Part shown: in pieces, positions 6,247 to 13,912 of the stretch | Layout: each line of letters begins with the position of its first letter | How positions within the stretch are numbered: the first letter of the stretch is position 1 | Assembly (NCBI GenBank): GCA_012267605.1 | Contig: JAAXGF010000155.1 | Coordinates: 1-15,416, forward strand | Direction: 5' to 3' | Length of the DNA: 15,416 bases | Origin: Alphaproteobacteria bacterium | Lineage (GTDB): Bacteria; Pseudomonadota; Alphaproteobacteria; JAAXGF01 | Program-made: the position numbers and the translations under genes | The notes under the pieces: model-generated | What the model was told of the DNA's origin: nothing | Databases searched by the model: none | The model's input: only the letters and a program-made list of their open reading frames with translations

Positions 6247-6960
6247 TCACCCGCGAATGTCGCAGCCTAGAAATCGGCGGCCGGCCCAGCGGCAGGAATC
6301 GAGAACCGAGTAGGTGCCAGCGGCGGGATCGAGCACGATGTCGTTGGGATTCGTCAAGGCTTCGATCAAACGCCGCTGCAATTCAACCGGCTTGCCGTGG
6401 GCCGAGCGCTTTGCCAATTTTTCTTCGATGACGTCGGGAATGTCGTGGACGCGCCACACACCCTTGGCCCGCCGTGGCGCTTTCTGCAGCACTACGCAGT
6501 ACTCGCTGACCCGACGGGTGCGGTAGCCCATGCCCATGCGAAGCTTATTCCATACCACCAGATCAACGGTTTTGAGTTCCGTTTTCGCCAACCAATCGCC
6601 GATGCCCTCGCAGAGATGGAACTTGTCGGTCCACAACAATAGATGGCCGCTTGGCATCAACGCCCGGTCGATGGCGCGAATGAAGGCGACAATCGTCTCG
6701 TCACCCATTTGTGGAAGCACGGCACGCAGTTTTTGGCGGCTTCCTTCGTTGCCGTATTTTTGTTTATCCAACACACCCCGGTATTGGGGATCAAAAACAC
6801 ATAAGGGGAAACTTGCCGGCGCCAATGCCTCAAGAAAGGCGATGCCATCCGACTGGTTATAGGTGTCAAAGGCAAAGCCCTCGGGCGGATCGACGTCCGG
6901 CTGTTCTACATCCCGGGAGTCCCCGTAGACGGAACGGTTGTTGACCGGCTTGCTGGACAT
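6247..6960 (-). CDS. Solitary site-specific DNA methyltransferase (N6-adenine/N4-cytosine type)
   Basis: A 237-residue AdoMet-dependent amino-methyltransferase. The catalytic motif IV is DPQY (57-60; the family standard is DPPY or variants) followed by RGVLDKQKYGNEG. A motif X-like AHGKPVELQRRLIEA (188-202) precedes the AdoMet-binding motif I, LDPAAGTYS (210-218), so the order IV ... X-I is that of the beta class. The glycine pattern of motif I is atypical. No separate target-recognition domain or neighbouring restriction gene is visible, so it is probably an orphan enzyme; recognition sequence unknown. ATG at 6960 starts 1 nt after the hda stop, so it is likely translationally coupled to hda, and it ends the five-gene unit. 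The DPQYR-type sequence reminds me of phage-borne methyltransferases, which suggests acquisition by transfer (inference). Confidence 0.85.
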   Translation of the reverse strand: MSSKPVNNRSVYGDSRDVEQPDVDPPEGFAFDTYNQSDGIAFLEALAPASFPLCVFDPQYRGVLDKQKYGNEGSRQKLRAVLPQMGDETIVAFIRAIDRALMPSGHLLLWTDKFHLCEGIGDWLAKTELKTVDLVVWNKLRMGMGYRTRRVSEYCVVLQKAPRRAKGVWRVHDIPDVIEEKLAKRSAHGKPVELQRRLIEALTNPNDIVLDPAAGTYSVLDSCRWAGRRFLGCDIRG

Positions 6961-6961
6961 C

Positions 6962-7630
6962 CTAGCTTGCCGCAATTTCCGCTAGCACCCGGCGGGCTAA
7001 GGGTACGGTGATGTTGCGTTTTTCCGCCAGCGCGGCGCCGTCCAACGCGGCGACAATCCGTCCGGCTGCTTCGAACGACCTTTCACAATGGCTGTTGATG
7101 TAATGGACCACCGAGTCCCCGACCCGTAACTGTCGGTCGGAGAAATGTTTGATCAGCACAGCCGAGAACAGTGCGTCGTCCGGCTGAGTCACGGCGACGG
7201 CGGGCATAGCGGCAAGACGCGAGCGCAAATCCGGCAAGGCGATGCCCCATCGGGCTGGGGGAGACCGTCCGGTTAGCAGCAAGTGACCCCCTTGTTCAGC
7301 CGTCCAATTGTAAAGGTGCAAGAGCGCGCGTTCGTCGACGCCCCGGTCGGCATCTTCAACGGCGAGGCCGTTGCACCCGCTTAGCAGCGTGGCGGGTTCT
7401 TCGCTGGCGATCGTCGTAGCGTTAATGCTGCGAGCGCCGCTGCGCCGACGCCAAACTTGAGCGAGGTGACTCTTGCCGCAACCCGCGGGGCCATGGATCG
7501 CGAGCCCCGCGCCGGGCCAATCCGGCCACCGGTCCAACCACAAAACAGCATCGCGATTTGACGACGCCACCAGGAAGTCCGCCTCTCCCATCGCCGGACG
7601 ATGGTCGAGCGCCAAGGCGAGTTGGGTCAT
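6962..7630 (-). CDS. hda: DnaA-related regulatory ATPase Hda
   Basis: A 222-residue AAA+ protein without the DNA-binding domain IV of DnaA, as expected of Hda, which with the DNA-loaded sliding clamp stimulates ATP hydrolysis by DnaA after initiation. Seen: Walker A GPAGCGKS (47-54), a Walker B-like LAVEDAD (89-95), sensor 1 LLLTGRSPP (117-125), Arg-finger region LRSRLA (135-140) and a sensor 2-like C-terminal helix around FEAAGRI (187-193). The N-terminal MTQLALALDH contains a QLALAL clamp-binding sequence, diagnostic for Hda. ATG at 7630 overlaps the preceding gene's stop by 4 bp (ATGA), implying coupled translation; the frame is open upstream only because it shadows that gene. Walker B is less acidic than in DnaA. 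Confidence 0.9.
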   Translation of the reverse strand: MTQLALALDHRPAMGEADFLVASSNRDAVLWLDRWPDWPGAGLAIHGPAGCGKSHLAQVWRRRSGARSINATTIASEEPATLLSGCNGLAVEDADRGVDERALLHLYNWTAEQGGHLLLTGRSPPARWGIALPDLRSRLAAMPAVAVTQPDDALFSAVLIKHFSDRQLRVGDSVVHYINSHCERSFEAAGRIVAALDGAALAEKRNITVPLARRVLAEIAAS

Positions 7631-8703
7631 TTCCCGCGCCGTTTCGTGCTGGGGCCGTGATAGAGGCGACTGTCCAAATATTGGCCCAGAGCGTAACGCA
7701 TCAGAACGCCGACGACCGCAGTCACCGGGACCGCGATCAAAACGCCGACAAAGCCGAATAGGGCACCGCCTGCTAATGCGCCGAAAATCACCCACACGGG
7801 ATGCAGGCCGACGCGCTCGCCGACCAGCTTCGGCGTGAGCACATTGCCTTCCAGCACCTGGCCTACGACAAAAATTGCCGCCACTACGCCGACCCACGCC
7901 CAGGAGTCGAACTGGTACACCGCCAGACCAAGACCGGCCACAAAGCCGCTGATGGCACCCACAAAGGGGACAAACGAAATGAGCCCGGATCCAATTCCGA
8001 CGATGAGTCCGAACTCAAGTCCAACCACGGACAGGGTAACGCTGTAATAGACGGCCAGGATGAGGCAAACTAGGCCTTGCCCACGGACAAACCCGGCCAG
8101 GGTTTCGTCGATTTGCCTGGCTTGTTCCAGGATGTCATCGGCGTAGGCGCGCGGCAGCCAACTCTTCACTCGCGCGATAATCCGGTCCCAGTCGCGCAGC
8201 AGGTAAAAGGCGACGATCGGCGTGATAAACACCAGCGACAAGAGATTGAGCAGGGCCGAGCCGGATTCCCAGATTCCCTTCACCAGCGCGAGGCCCCATT
8301 TGGCCAGGTCATCGGCGAAGCCGGCAAGGGCTTCGCGTACCCGATCGAGACCATCGGTGCCCAAACGTTCGATCAACACCGCGGAAAGGGGCTCGGCCAT
8401 CAGACGTATCTTGCGCGCGTAATCAGGCACGCGGCCGATGAAATCGGCCAATTGCTGCACCAAGGTGGGGATGAGCAGGAGCACGGCGCCGACCGTAACC
8501 AAGACGAAAATTCCAATGATCAGCGACGTCGCCAGAGTACGCGAGATCCCCTTCGCCTCCCAACGATCCGCCAGGGGGTCAAATAAATAGGCCACCGCCA
8601 TGCCGGCGACGAAAGGCAATAAAACGCCGCGCAAAAGGTAAAGCGCGAACATGAACACGATCAGGCCGATCAGCCAATAGCGCACGTGCTGTTGGGGCGA
8701 CAC
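7627..8703 (-). CDS. AI-2E/PerM-family transporter
   Basis: A 358-residue polytopic membrane protein of the UPF0118/AI-2E (YdiK/TqsA/PerM) family. Hydrophobic segments lie near residues 10-27, 29-45, 60-85 and 150-175, then four in the second half. Typical motifs are PFVAGMAVAYLFDPLADR near the start, the SFVPFVGAISG motif before the last helices, and GNVLTPKLVGERVGLHPVWV. The family exports various small molecules; substrate here is unknown. Start is GTG at 8703: a TAG two codons upstream leaves no earlier choice in frame and no ATG is near. It begins 13 bp after the CDP-alcohol phosphatidyltransferase gene and its stop overlaps hda by 4 bp. A perM-type gene next to hda is a linkage I recall from other proteobacteria. 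Confidence 0.9.
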   Translation of the reverse strand: MSPQQHVRYWLIGLIVFMFALYLLRGVLLPFVAGMAVAYLFDPLADRWEAKGISRTLATSLIIGIFVLVTVGAVLLLIPTLVQQLADFIGRVPDYARKIRLMAEPLSAVLIERLGTDGLDRVREALAGFADDLAKWGLALVKGIWESGSALLNLLSLVFITPIVAFYLLRDWDRIIARVKSWLPRAYADDILEQARQIDETLAGFVRGQGLVCLILAVYYSVTLSVVGLEFGLIVGIGSGLISFVPFVGAISGFVAGLGLAVYQFDSWAWVGVVAAIFVVGQVLEGNVLTPKLVGERVGLHPVWVIFGALAGGALFGFVGVLIAVPVTAVVGVLMRYALGQYLDSRLYHGPSTKRRGK

Positions 8704-8716
8704 TAGAAGCTACCCA

Positions 8717-9259
8717 TTACGAACTCTCCAGCCCGACCGCGCGGCGCGACCACTGGGTAATGTAACTGGCCCCCGACAACAGTGTCGAGGCGGCGACGAC
8801 GTAGATCGCGATTGTCGCCAGGGCCTCGACGGGTAGGCCCAACCCCAATTGAGCCAACATGATCGCCGCCAGGACAATTTGCGCCACCGTGTTGACCTTG
8901 CTGATGAGTAGCGGCTGCATGGTCAGGGAATTCGACAACATGCGAAAAAGCAGGGCACCGCCAACGATGAGCAGATCACGGAAGACGACCAGGATGACCA
9001 ACCAGAGATCGAGATAACCGGCTTGGCCAAGGGTAATGTAAACACTGACCAAAAGCGTTTTGTCGGCGATCGGATCAAGGTAGCCGCCGAGCACCGTGGT
9101 GCGGTTGAATCGCTTGGCCACGTAACCGTCGACGCCGTCAGAAATGCTGGCCAACAAGAAAACCCAAAAGGCCAAATTCAGCTGGCCGGTGACGATCAGC
9201 CAAACGATCACGGGTGCTGAACAAAGGCGCCCGATGCTGATCAGGTTGGGCAGACTCAC
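8717..9259 (-). CDS. CDP-alcohol phosphatidyltransferase family protein
   Basis: A 180-residue membrane enzyme that transfers the phosphatidyl group of CDP-diacylglycerol to an alcohol. The family motif is complete in its acidic residues: SDGVDGYVAKR (about 40-50), then GGYLDPIADK, supplying the four Asp residues that bind two metal ions. Lys replaces the more usual Arg in the A-R position. About six membrane helices fill the rest. It resembles PgsA-type phosphatidylglycerophosphate synthases, but the substrate is not certain, so no symbol is given. Start is GTG at 9259; the codon before is TAG, so nothing upstream is possible. It starts 4 nt after the DUF2066 stop and is followed 13 bp later by the transporter gene, consistent with one transcript. 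Confidence 0.9.
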   Translation of the reverse strand: MSLPNLISIGRLCSAPVIVWLIVTGQLNLAFWVFLLASISDGVDGYVAKRFNRTTVLGGYLDPIADKTLLVSVYITLGQAGYLDLWLVILVVFRDLLIVGGALLFRMLSNSLTMQPLLISKVNTVAQIVLAAIMLAQLGLGLPVEALATIAIYVVAASTLLSGASYITQWSRRAVGLESS

Positions 9260-9263
9260 CTAC

Positions 9264-10424
9264 TCACCATGGGGTCGCCACAGCGGCGGGGTTAGAAAGC
9301 GTGTCGCTCGCCTCGGGGTCGACCTGATTGGCTGAGCGTAAAAGCCAAACGCCAGCACCACGGTCGAGCCGCAGCGAATATTTTGCGAGTGCCTCCTCGA
9401 GCCGAATTCGGTCGCCAAGATAGTGAAGCGTGACTCGGGCGAAGCGCGGTGAGATTTGGTCGATCACAACGTCTCGAACCAATACCAAATCGTCCAGACG
9501 GCGGCGAATATTGAGCCAATCGGAGAAGCCGTCATAGGTGATGTCCACGTCTAGCGTGCCAACGCAGTCGAAGCGCAAGAGATTGGTAGATTTCCAGTCT
9601 TCCTCGAGTTGATTCCGTGTTGCTTCTGCAGCGGCGGCGAGGAGCGTCTCGACCGTTCCACCAACCGTGCCTCGGTAGATCGTTCGGCGGCTTTTGTCTG
9701 GACCACCAATTGAAACCTCGACCGCGGAAACTGATTGACTCGTCGCGTCGGCAAGCGTGGCACCGACCACTATCGTCTCCCCGGCACCGTAACGGCTCGC
9801 GATCGCTTGCGGGTCAGGGAACTCAGACGCTGACGAGGACGCGACCACGTCGAAGGCCAAAATGTCGGTCAAATCGCCGATCGGAACGATCACTTCCCGC
9901 AAACCATCGCTCGGCGGCAACGCGGCCCAAGCCGCGAGCCAAGGGTTGAATTCGCCCCACAATTCGGTATTGCCGCCGGCTGTCAGGACCGGCAATACGA
10001 GCACGGGGTCGCCCGCGGATTCAGCGTAGGAGATATGATGCGCGCGCAGTAACGCGCTGATCGCGCGCGGCTTGAAGCGGAAATTTACCGATGCGATGTA
10101 GCGATTTGGCGCAACCTTTTCGCGTTCGATTTCGAACGAGTGAACCAAGCCAGTGATATCCTCGTCCATAAGCGGCGGGAATCGGGATTGATCGATCAAT
10201 GGAACGAGCCGTTTGACCAATCGCGCCAACCCCTGGCGCTGACCGACAGCCAAGGCGATCTTGCGCGCCGCGGCGGCGTCGGTGGCGGTTTCGTCGACTG
10301 CGACGTTCGCAAGGGTGAACACGTCAGCGGCATGTGATGACTGTTCCAGGCTGACGAGCAGAGCCAACATGGTTATCGCGGCCATCTTTCGCGGCGGGGC
10401 CATTGCAAACCGCTCAAGTTCCAT
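9264..10424 (-). CDS. Exported DUF2066-type protein of unknown function
   Basis: A 386-residue protein with an N-terminal signal peptide: MELERFAMAPPRK, a hydrophobic core AAITMLALLVSL, likely cleavage at SHA|AD around residue 32. The mature part begins FTLANVAVDETATDAAAARK and continues with QRQGLARLVKRLVP, the pattern I associate with DUF2066 proteins of alpha- and gammaproteobacteria; function is undefined. The protein is probably periplasmic. ATG at 10424 is preceded by AAAGGGA about 9 nt upstream; an inner ATG at 10403 would also leave a signal peptide. It is the first gene of the minus-strand unit leading to the phosphatidyltransferase, transporter, hda and methyltransferase genes, and is divergent from purM across 64 bp, a linkage I recall from other proteobacteria. 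Confidence 0.8.
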   Translation of the reverse strand: MELERFAMAPPRKMAAITMLALLVSLEQSSHAADVFTLANVAVDETATDAAAARKIALAVGQRQGLARLVKRLVPLIDQSRFPPLMDEDITGLVHSFEIEREKVAPNRYIASVNFRFKPRAISALLRAHHISYAESAGDPVLVLPVLTAGGNTELWGEFNPWLAAWAALPPSDGLREVIVPIGDLTDILAFDVVASSSASEFPDPQAIASRYGAGETIVVGATLADATSQSVSAVEVSIGGPDKSRRTIYRGTVGGTVETLLAAAAEATRNQLEEDWKSTNLLRFDCVGTLDVDITYDGFSDWLNIRRRLDDLVLVRDVVIDQISPRFARVTLHYLGDRIRLEEALAKYSLRLDRGAGVWLLRSANQVDPEASDTLSNPAAVATPW

Positions 10425-10488
10425 TATCTTCGTCCCTTTCGGGCGGCGCGCCAATATAACGGACAAATTTGGCAGGAGCGAGGGGCGC

Positions 10489-11547
10489 ATTCAAGGAACG
10501 TCTTATAAGGACGCCGGCGTCGACGTGGCCGCTGGCGCGGAATTCGTCGAGGCGATCAAGCCGGCGGCACGCGCGACGGCACGCCCCGGTGCAGTGGGCG
10601 GCCTTGGCGGTTTCGCAGGGCTATTCGACCTTGCCGCATGCGGGTACAAAGATCCTGTGCTGCTCGCCGCCACCGATGGCGTGGGCACCAAGCTCTTGGT
10701 CGCCAATACCGCCGGACGCCATCAAACTGTCGGCATCGACCTCGTCGCCATGTGCGTTAACGACCTCGTCGTACAAGGGGCCGAACCGCTTTTTTTTCTC
10801 GATTATTACGCCACCGGAAAACTTGACCATGCCGTCGCCGAGGCGGTGATTGCGGGCATCGCTGCCGGCTGCCGCGAGGCAAATTGTGCCTTGATCGGCG
10901 GAGAGACGGCTGAGATGCTCGGCATGTACACCCACGGCACGTACGACTTGGCAGGATTCGCGGTCGGCGCGGTCGAGCGCGGCCGACATCTCGACGGGAG
11001 CCGCGTGGTAGCTAGCGACGTGGTTCTCGGCCTTACCGCCAGCGGATTGCATAGCAACGGATTTTCCTTGGTCCGTCGCATCATCGCGGACGAGGCGCTC
11101 GACTACCATCGGCCGGCTCCATTCGATGATCGACTTTCCCTGGCAGAGGCTTTGCTGACGCCGACGCGAATTTACCTCAAATCCTGTTTGGCGGCTGCCC
11201 GGTCAGGGTTGGTCAAGGCGTTCGCCCATGTCACGGGCGGTGGCCTGATCGAAAATTTGCCACGAGTCCTGCCGCCAGAAACAGGCGCTGAAATCGATGC
11301 CAGCGCCTGGCCGCTCCCACCCGTGTTCTCGTGGCTTGCCAGTACCGTCGGCACAAACGGCTTGGCGCAGACATTCAACTGCGGTATCGGCATGGCCGTG
11401 GTTGTGGCGCCCGACGCCACAAGAAAGACTCTGGAGCTGCTCACCAACCATGGCGAGACGGCGATGGCAATCGGCCGCGTCACGGAGCATCGGGATGGAA
11501 TACCGCGGGTAGTGATAAGCGGCGCCGAGACGGCATGGAAAAATTAA
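10489..11547 (+). CDS. purM: Phosphoribosylformylglycinamidine cyclo-ligase (AIR synthetase), unusual start
   Basis: PurM converts FGAM to AIR with ATP in purine synthesis. Recognised by SYKDAGVDVAAG, GGLGGFAGLF, ATDGVGTKLLVA, the invariant DLVAMCVNDLVVQGAEPLFF, GGETAEM, SGLHSNGFSLVR, TGGGLIENLPRVLP and TFNCGIGM. The usual Pro after GGETAEM is Leu here. No ATG, GTG or TTG lies in frame between 10369 and the conserved region. An ATT at 10489 has AGGAG at 10474-10478 (10 nt away) and gives 352 aa, close to E. coli's 345, so ATT is my preferred start. The ATG at 10369 would add 40 unrelated residues and run antisense into the DUF2066 gene's 5' end. purN overlaps its last 13 bp. Product is firm; start is not. 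Confidence 0.95.
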   Translation: MQGTSYKDAGVDVAAGAEFVEAIKPAARATARPGAVGGLGGFAGLFDLAACGYKDPVLLAATDGVGTKLLVANTAGRHQTVGIDLVAMCVNDLVVQGAEPLFFLDYYATGKLDHAVAEAVIAGIAAGCREANCALIGGETAEMLGMYTHGTYDLAGFAVGAVERGRHLDGSRVVASDVVLGLTASGLHSNGFSLVRRIIADEALDYHRPAPFDDRLSLAEALLTPTRIYLKSCLAAARSGLVKAFAHVTGGGLIENLPRVLPPETGAEIDASAWPLPPVFSWLASTVGTNGLAQTFNCGIGMAVVVAPDATRKTLELLTNHGETAMAIGRVTEHRDGIPRVVISGAETAWKN

Positions 11548-12188
11548 GGGTCGCCGTACTGATTTCGGGCCGTGGCTCGAACCTGCAAGCCTTGATCGAC
11601 GCCTGCGCGGAAGAAGGTTTCCCCGCGCGAATTGTCGTGGTGATTTCAAATACGGAGAACGCCATGGGGCTTGAGCGAGCGGAACGGGCCGGAATTCCGA
11701 CCAAGGTGATCCAACACCAAGAATTCGCCGATCGTGCCGAATTCGACGCGGCACTCGAACGGACGATTCAGAATTACGACGCCAATTTTATATGCCTAGC
11801 GGGCTTCATGCGTTTACTGACGAGCGGTTTCGTCGACTCGTGGCACGACCGACTCATAAATATCCACCCCTCCCTGCTTCCGTCCTTTCGCGGCCTCGAT
11901 ACCCACGCCCGCGCGCTGGCCGCCGGCGTACGATTTTCCGGTTGCAGTGTCCACTTTGTTCGAAGCGAGGTCGACGCTGGGCCGATCATCGTTCAAGCGG
12001 CGGTGCCAGTGCACCCCGACGATACCCCGGACACCTTAGCGGCGCGGGTACTCACTGCGGAGCACCGTTGCTATCCTCTCGCCCTACGCTGGATCGCAGA
12101 CGGTCGCGTCACTGTCGAAGGCGACGTGGTCCGCGTTGCCGGTGCCCGCGTACCCAAGAAAAACCTGGTCAATCCCGGCGAACATTGA
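11535..12188 (+). CDS. purN: Phosphoribosylglycinamide formyltransferase (GART)
   Basis: A 217-residue enzyme that transfers the formyl group from 10-formyltetrahydrofolate to GAR, the third step of purine synthesis. Features: the phosphate-binding SGRGSNLQAL (11-20), LAGFMRLL (88-95), and the active-site segment INIHPSLLPSFRG with Asn109 and His111, equivalent to Asn106 and His108 of E. coli. His140 in SVHFV and Asp147 in SEVDAGPII match the folate-binding His137 and catalytic Asp144. Every key residue is present, so the enzyme should be active. ATG at 11535 lies inside the last codons of purM, giving a 13-bp overlap and probable coupled translation. It converges with ilvC 65 bp downstream and no strong terminator hairpin is visible there. 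Confidence 0.97.
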   Translation: MEKLRVAVLISGRGSNLQALIDACAEEGFPARIVVVISNTENAMGLERAERAGIPTKVIQHQEFADRAEFDAALERTIQNYDANFICLAGFMRLLTSGFVDSWHDRLINIHPSLLPSFRGLDTHARALAAGVRFSGCSVHFVRSEVDAGPIIVQAAVPVHPDDTPDTLAARVLTAEHRCYPLALRWIADGRVTVEGDVVRVAGARVPKKNLVNPGEH

Positions 12189-12253
12189 CCGACCGAATCT
12201 ATAGAAATTGCTTGCGTCAAAATTCCTTAGACGAGAGATATGCGCAAGATCCG

Positions 12254-13273
12254 TCAGTTCTTGCTTTTGTCAACCAACCGATTCTTGGCGATCCACGGCA
12301 TCATGTCGCGCAGCCGAGCGCCGACCTCTTCGATGCCGTGCTCGGCAGCTCGCCGGCGCAAGGCCTTAAAACTGGTTTGGTTGACGGCGTTCTCCAACAT
12401 CCATTCGCGGGTGAATCGGCCCGACTGGATTTCTTCAAGCACCCGCTTCATCTCCTTGCGCACGGTAGATGAAATAATTCTCGGGCCGCGGGTGAGGTCA
12501 CCGTACTCGGCGGTGTTGGAAATCGAGTAGCGCATATTGGCGATGCCGCCTTCGTAAATCAGATCAACGATCAGCTTGACCTCGTGGAGGCATTCGAAAT
12601 ACGCCATCTCAGGTGCGTAACCGGCATCCACCAGTGTCTCGTAGCCGGCCGTTATCAACGCCGTCAGCCCACCACAGAGCACTACTTGCTCGCCGAACAG
12701 ATCAGTTTCGCATTCCTCGCGAAAGGTGGTTTCAATGATGCCGGCACGGCCGCCGCCGATGGCCGCGCCGTACGAAAGTGCGATTTCCTGCGCGTTTCCG
12801 GTCGCGTTTTGCTCCACCGCGAGTAGACACGGAACGCCGCCGCCACGCTGAAACTCCGATCGCACCGTGTGCCCGGGGCCCTTGGGTGCGATCATGAAAA
12901 CGTCGAGGTCGGCTCTGGGTTCGATGAGGCTGAAGTGGATGTTTAGACCATGTGCAAACGCCAGCGCCGCCCCTTCCTTTAGGTTCCCTCGCAAAGCCTC
13001 TTCGTAGAGCGCGAACTGCAACTCGTCGGGCGCCAGTATCATTACCACGTCCGCCCATTCCGCCGCCTCGCTCGGCAGTTTGACGGTAAAGTCCGCACCC
13101 TTCGCTTTTTCGGCGCTGGGCGAGTTCGGACGCAAGGCAATGACCACGTCCTTTACGCCGCTTTCCCGCAGGTTCTGGGCGTGGGCATGGCCCTGACTAC
13201 CGAAACCGACGATCGCCACCTTCTTTCCTTTGATCAGGTTCAAATCCGCGTCTCTGTCGTAATAAACGCGCAT
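12254..13273 (-). CDS. ilvC: Ketol-acid reductoisomerase (class I)
   Basis: A 339-residue short-form (class I) KARI, the second common step of valine, leucine and isoleucine synthesis: acyl migration and NADPH-dependent reduction of acetolactate or acetohydroxybutyrate. The Rossmann motif GFGSQGHAHAQNL starts at residue 23; the cofactor-selecting loop reads RPNSPS. Catalytic and metal residues are His108 (AFAHGLNIHF), Asp191 and Glu195 (ETDLFGEQ), Glu227 and Glu231 (YFECLHEVKL) and Ser252 (SISNTAEYGD). All are present. ATG at 13273 follows a strong GAGGAGGAC ribosome site. It is the third gene of ilvI-ilvH-ilvC, 63 bp after ilvH, with no independent promoter evident. Confidence 0.98.
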   Translation of the reverse strand: MRVYYDRDADLNLIKGKKVAIVGFGSQGHAHAQNLRESGVKDVVIALRPNSPSAEKAKGADFTVKLPSEAAEWADVVMILAPDELQFALYEEALRGNLKEGAALAFAHGLNIHFSLIEPRADLDVFMIAPKGPGHTVRSEFQRGGGVPCLLAVEQNATGNAQEIALSYGAAIGGGRAGIIETTFREECETDLFGEQVVLCGGLTALITAGYETLVDAGYAPEMAYFECLHEVKLIVDLIYEGGIANMRYSISNTAEYGDLTRGPRIISSTVRKEMKRVLEEIQSGRFTREWMLENAVNQTSFKALRRRAAEHGIEEVGARLRDMMPWIAKNRLVDKSKN

Positions 13274-13336
13274 GCTTGCGTCCTCCTCGAAATGATTGGC
13301 CGCGTATGCGGAGCTAAGTTTCAGACTTTTCCCGGG

Positions 13337-13840
13337 TTAAATTTTTTCAGGTCCGCGGGCGATAGCGACGATACCGGTACGCGATAGGTCGGCCAAACCA
13401 AGTGGCATCATCAAATTGATGAAGACATCGACTTTACCCTTGTCACCGGTCATTTCGAAGACAAAGGATTCGTTGGTCGCGTCGACGACCCGAGCACGGA
13501 AAATATCGGCGATGCGTAAGGCTTCAACGCGTTTTTCGCCGCTCCCCACGACCTTCACCAGTGCCAGCTCACGAGCCACGTGCGGTCCCTCGACAGTCAA
13601 ATCGCGAACCCGGTGGACTGGGACCAAACGATCCAGCTGGGCTTTGATCTGCTCGATCACCATAGGCGGACCAGATGTCACGATGGTAATCCGCGACAAG
13701 TTGCGTTCGGTTTCCACTTCCGCGACGGTGAGGCTGTCGATGTTGTAGCCGCGGCCCGAAAACAGTCCGATAACTCGGGCCAATACGCCGGCCTCGTTGT
13801 CGACCAAGACCGAAATTGTGTGTGATCTAATGTTATCCAA
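13337..13840 (-). CDS. ilvH: Acetolactate synthase small (regulatory) subunit
   Basis: A 167-residue long-form regulatory subunit (IlvH/IlvN type) that binds the catalytic subunit, raises its activity and confers feedback inhibition by valine. An N-terminal ACT domain (about 5-78) shows HTISVLVDNEAGVLARVIGL and GRGYNIDSLTVAE; the C-terminal domain has the family's ARELALVKV and RARVVDATNESFVFE segments. The start is TTG at 13840, supported by GGGAG 6 nt upstream and by the conserved sequence beginning right after; no ATG is available at a sensible place. It begins 72 bp after the large-subunit gene and is followed 63 bp later by ilvC. Confidence 0.96.
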   Translation of the reverse strand: MDNIRSHTISVLVDNEAGVLARVIGLFSGRGYNIDSLTVAEVETERNLSRITIVTSGPPMVIEQIKAQLDRLVPVHRVRDLTVEGPHVARELALVKVVGSGEKRVEALRIADIFRARVVDATNESFVFEMTGDKGKVDVFINLMMPLGLADLSRTGIVAIARGPEKI

Positions 13841-13912
13841 GCTGGGCTCCCGAGCGGCGGTAATTTTTTATCGCAGGGACTTCACAGGTTCATACCCGAA
13901 ACCGGGCAAACG

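Noticed and set aside
10445..10452. GGCGCGCC palindrome in the 64-bp divergent DUF2066-purM spacer as a shared operator
   Set aside because: An 8-bp GC palindrome is expected by chance in GC-rich DNA and nothing else supports it.
12189..12253. CTTGCG/CGCAAG inverted repeat between purN and ilvC as a bidirectional terminator
   Set aside because: Six base pairs with a 27-base loop and no T-run; too weak.
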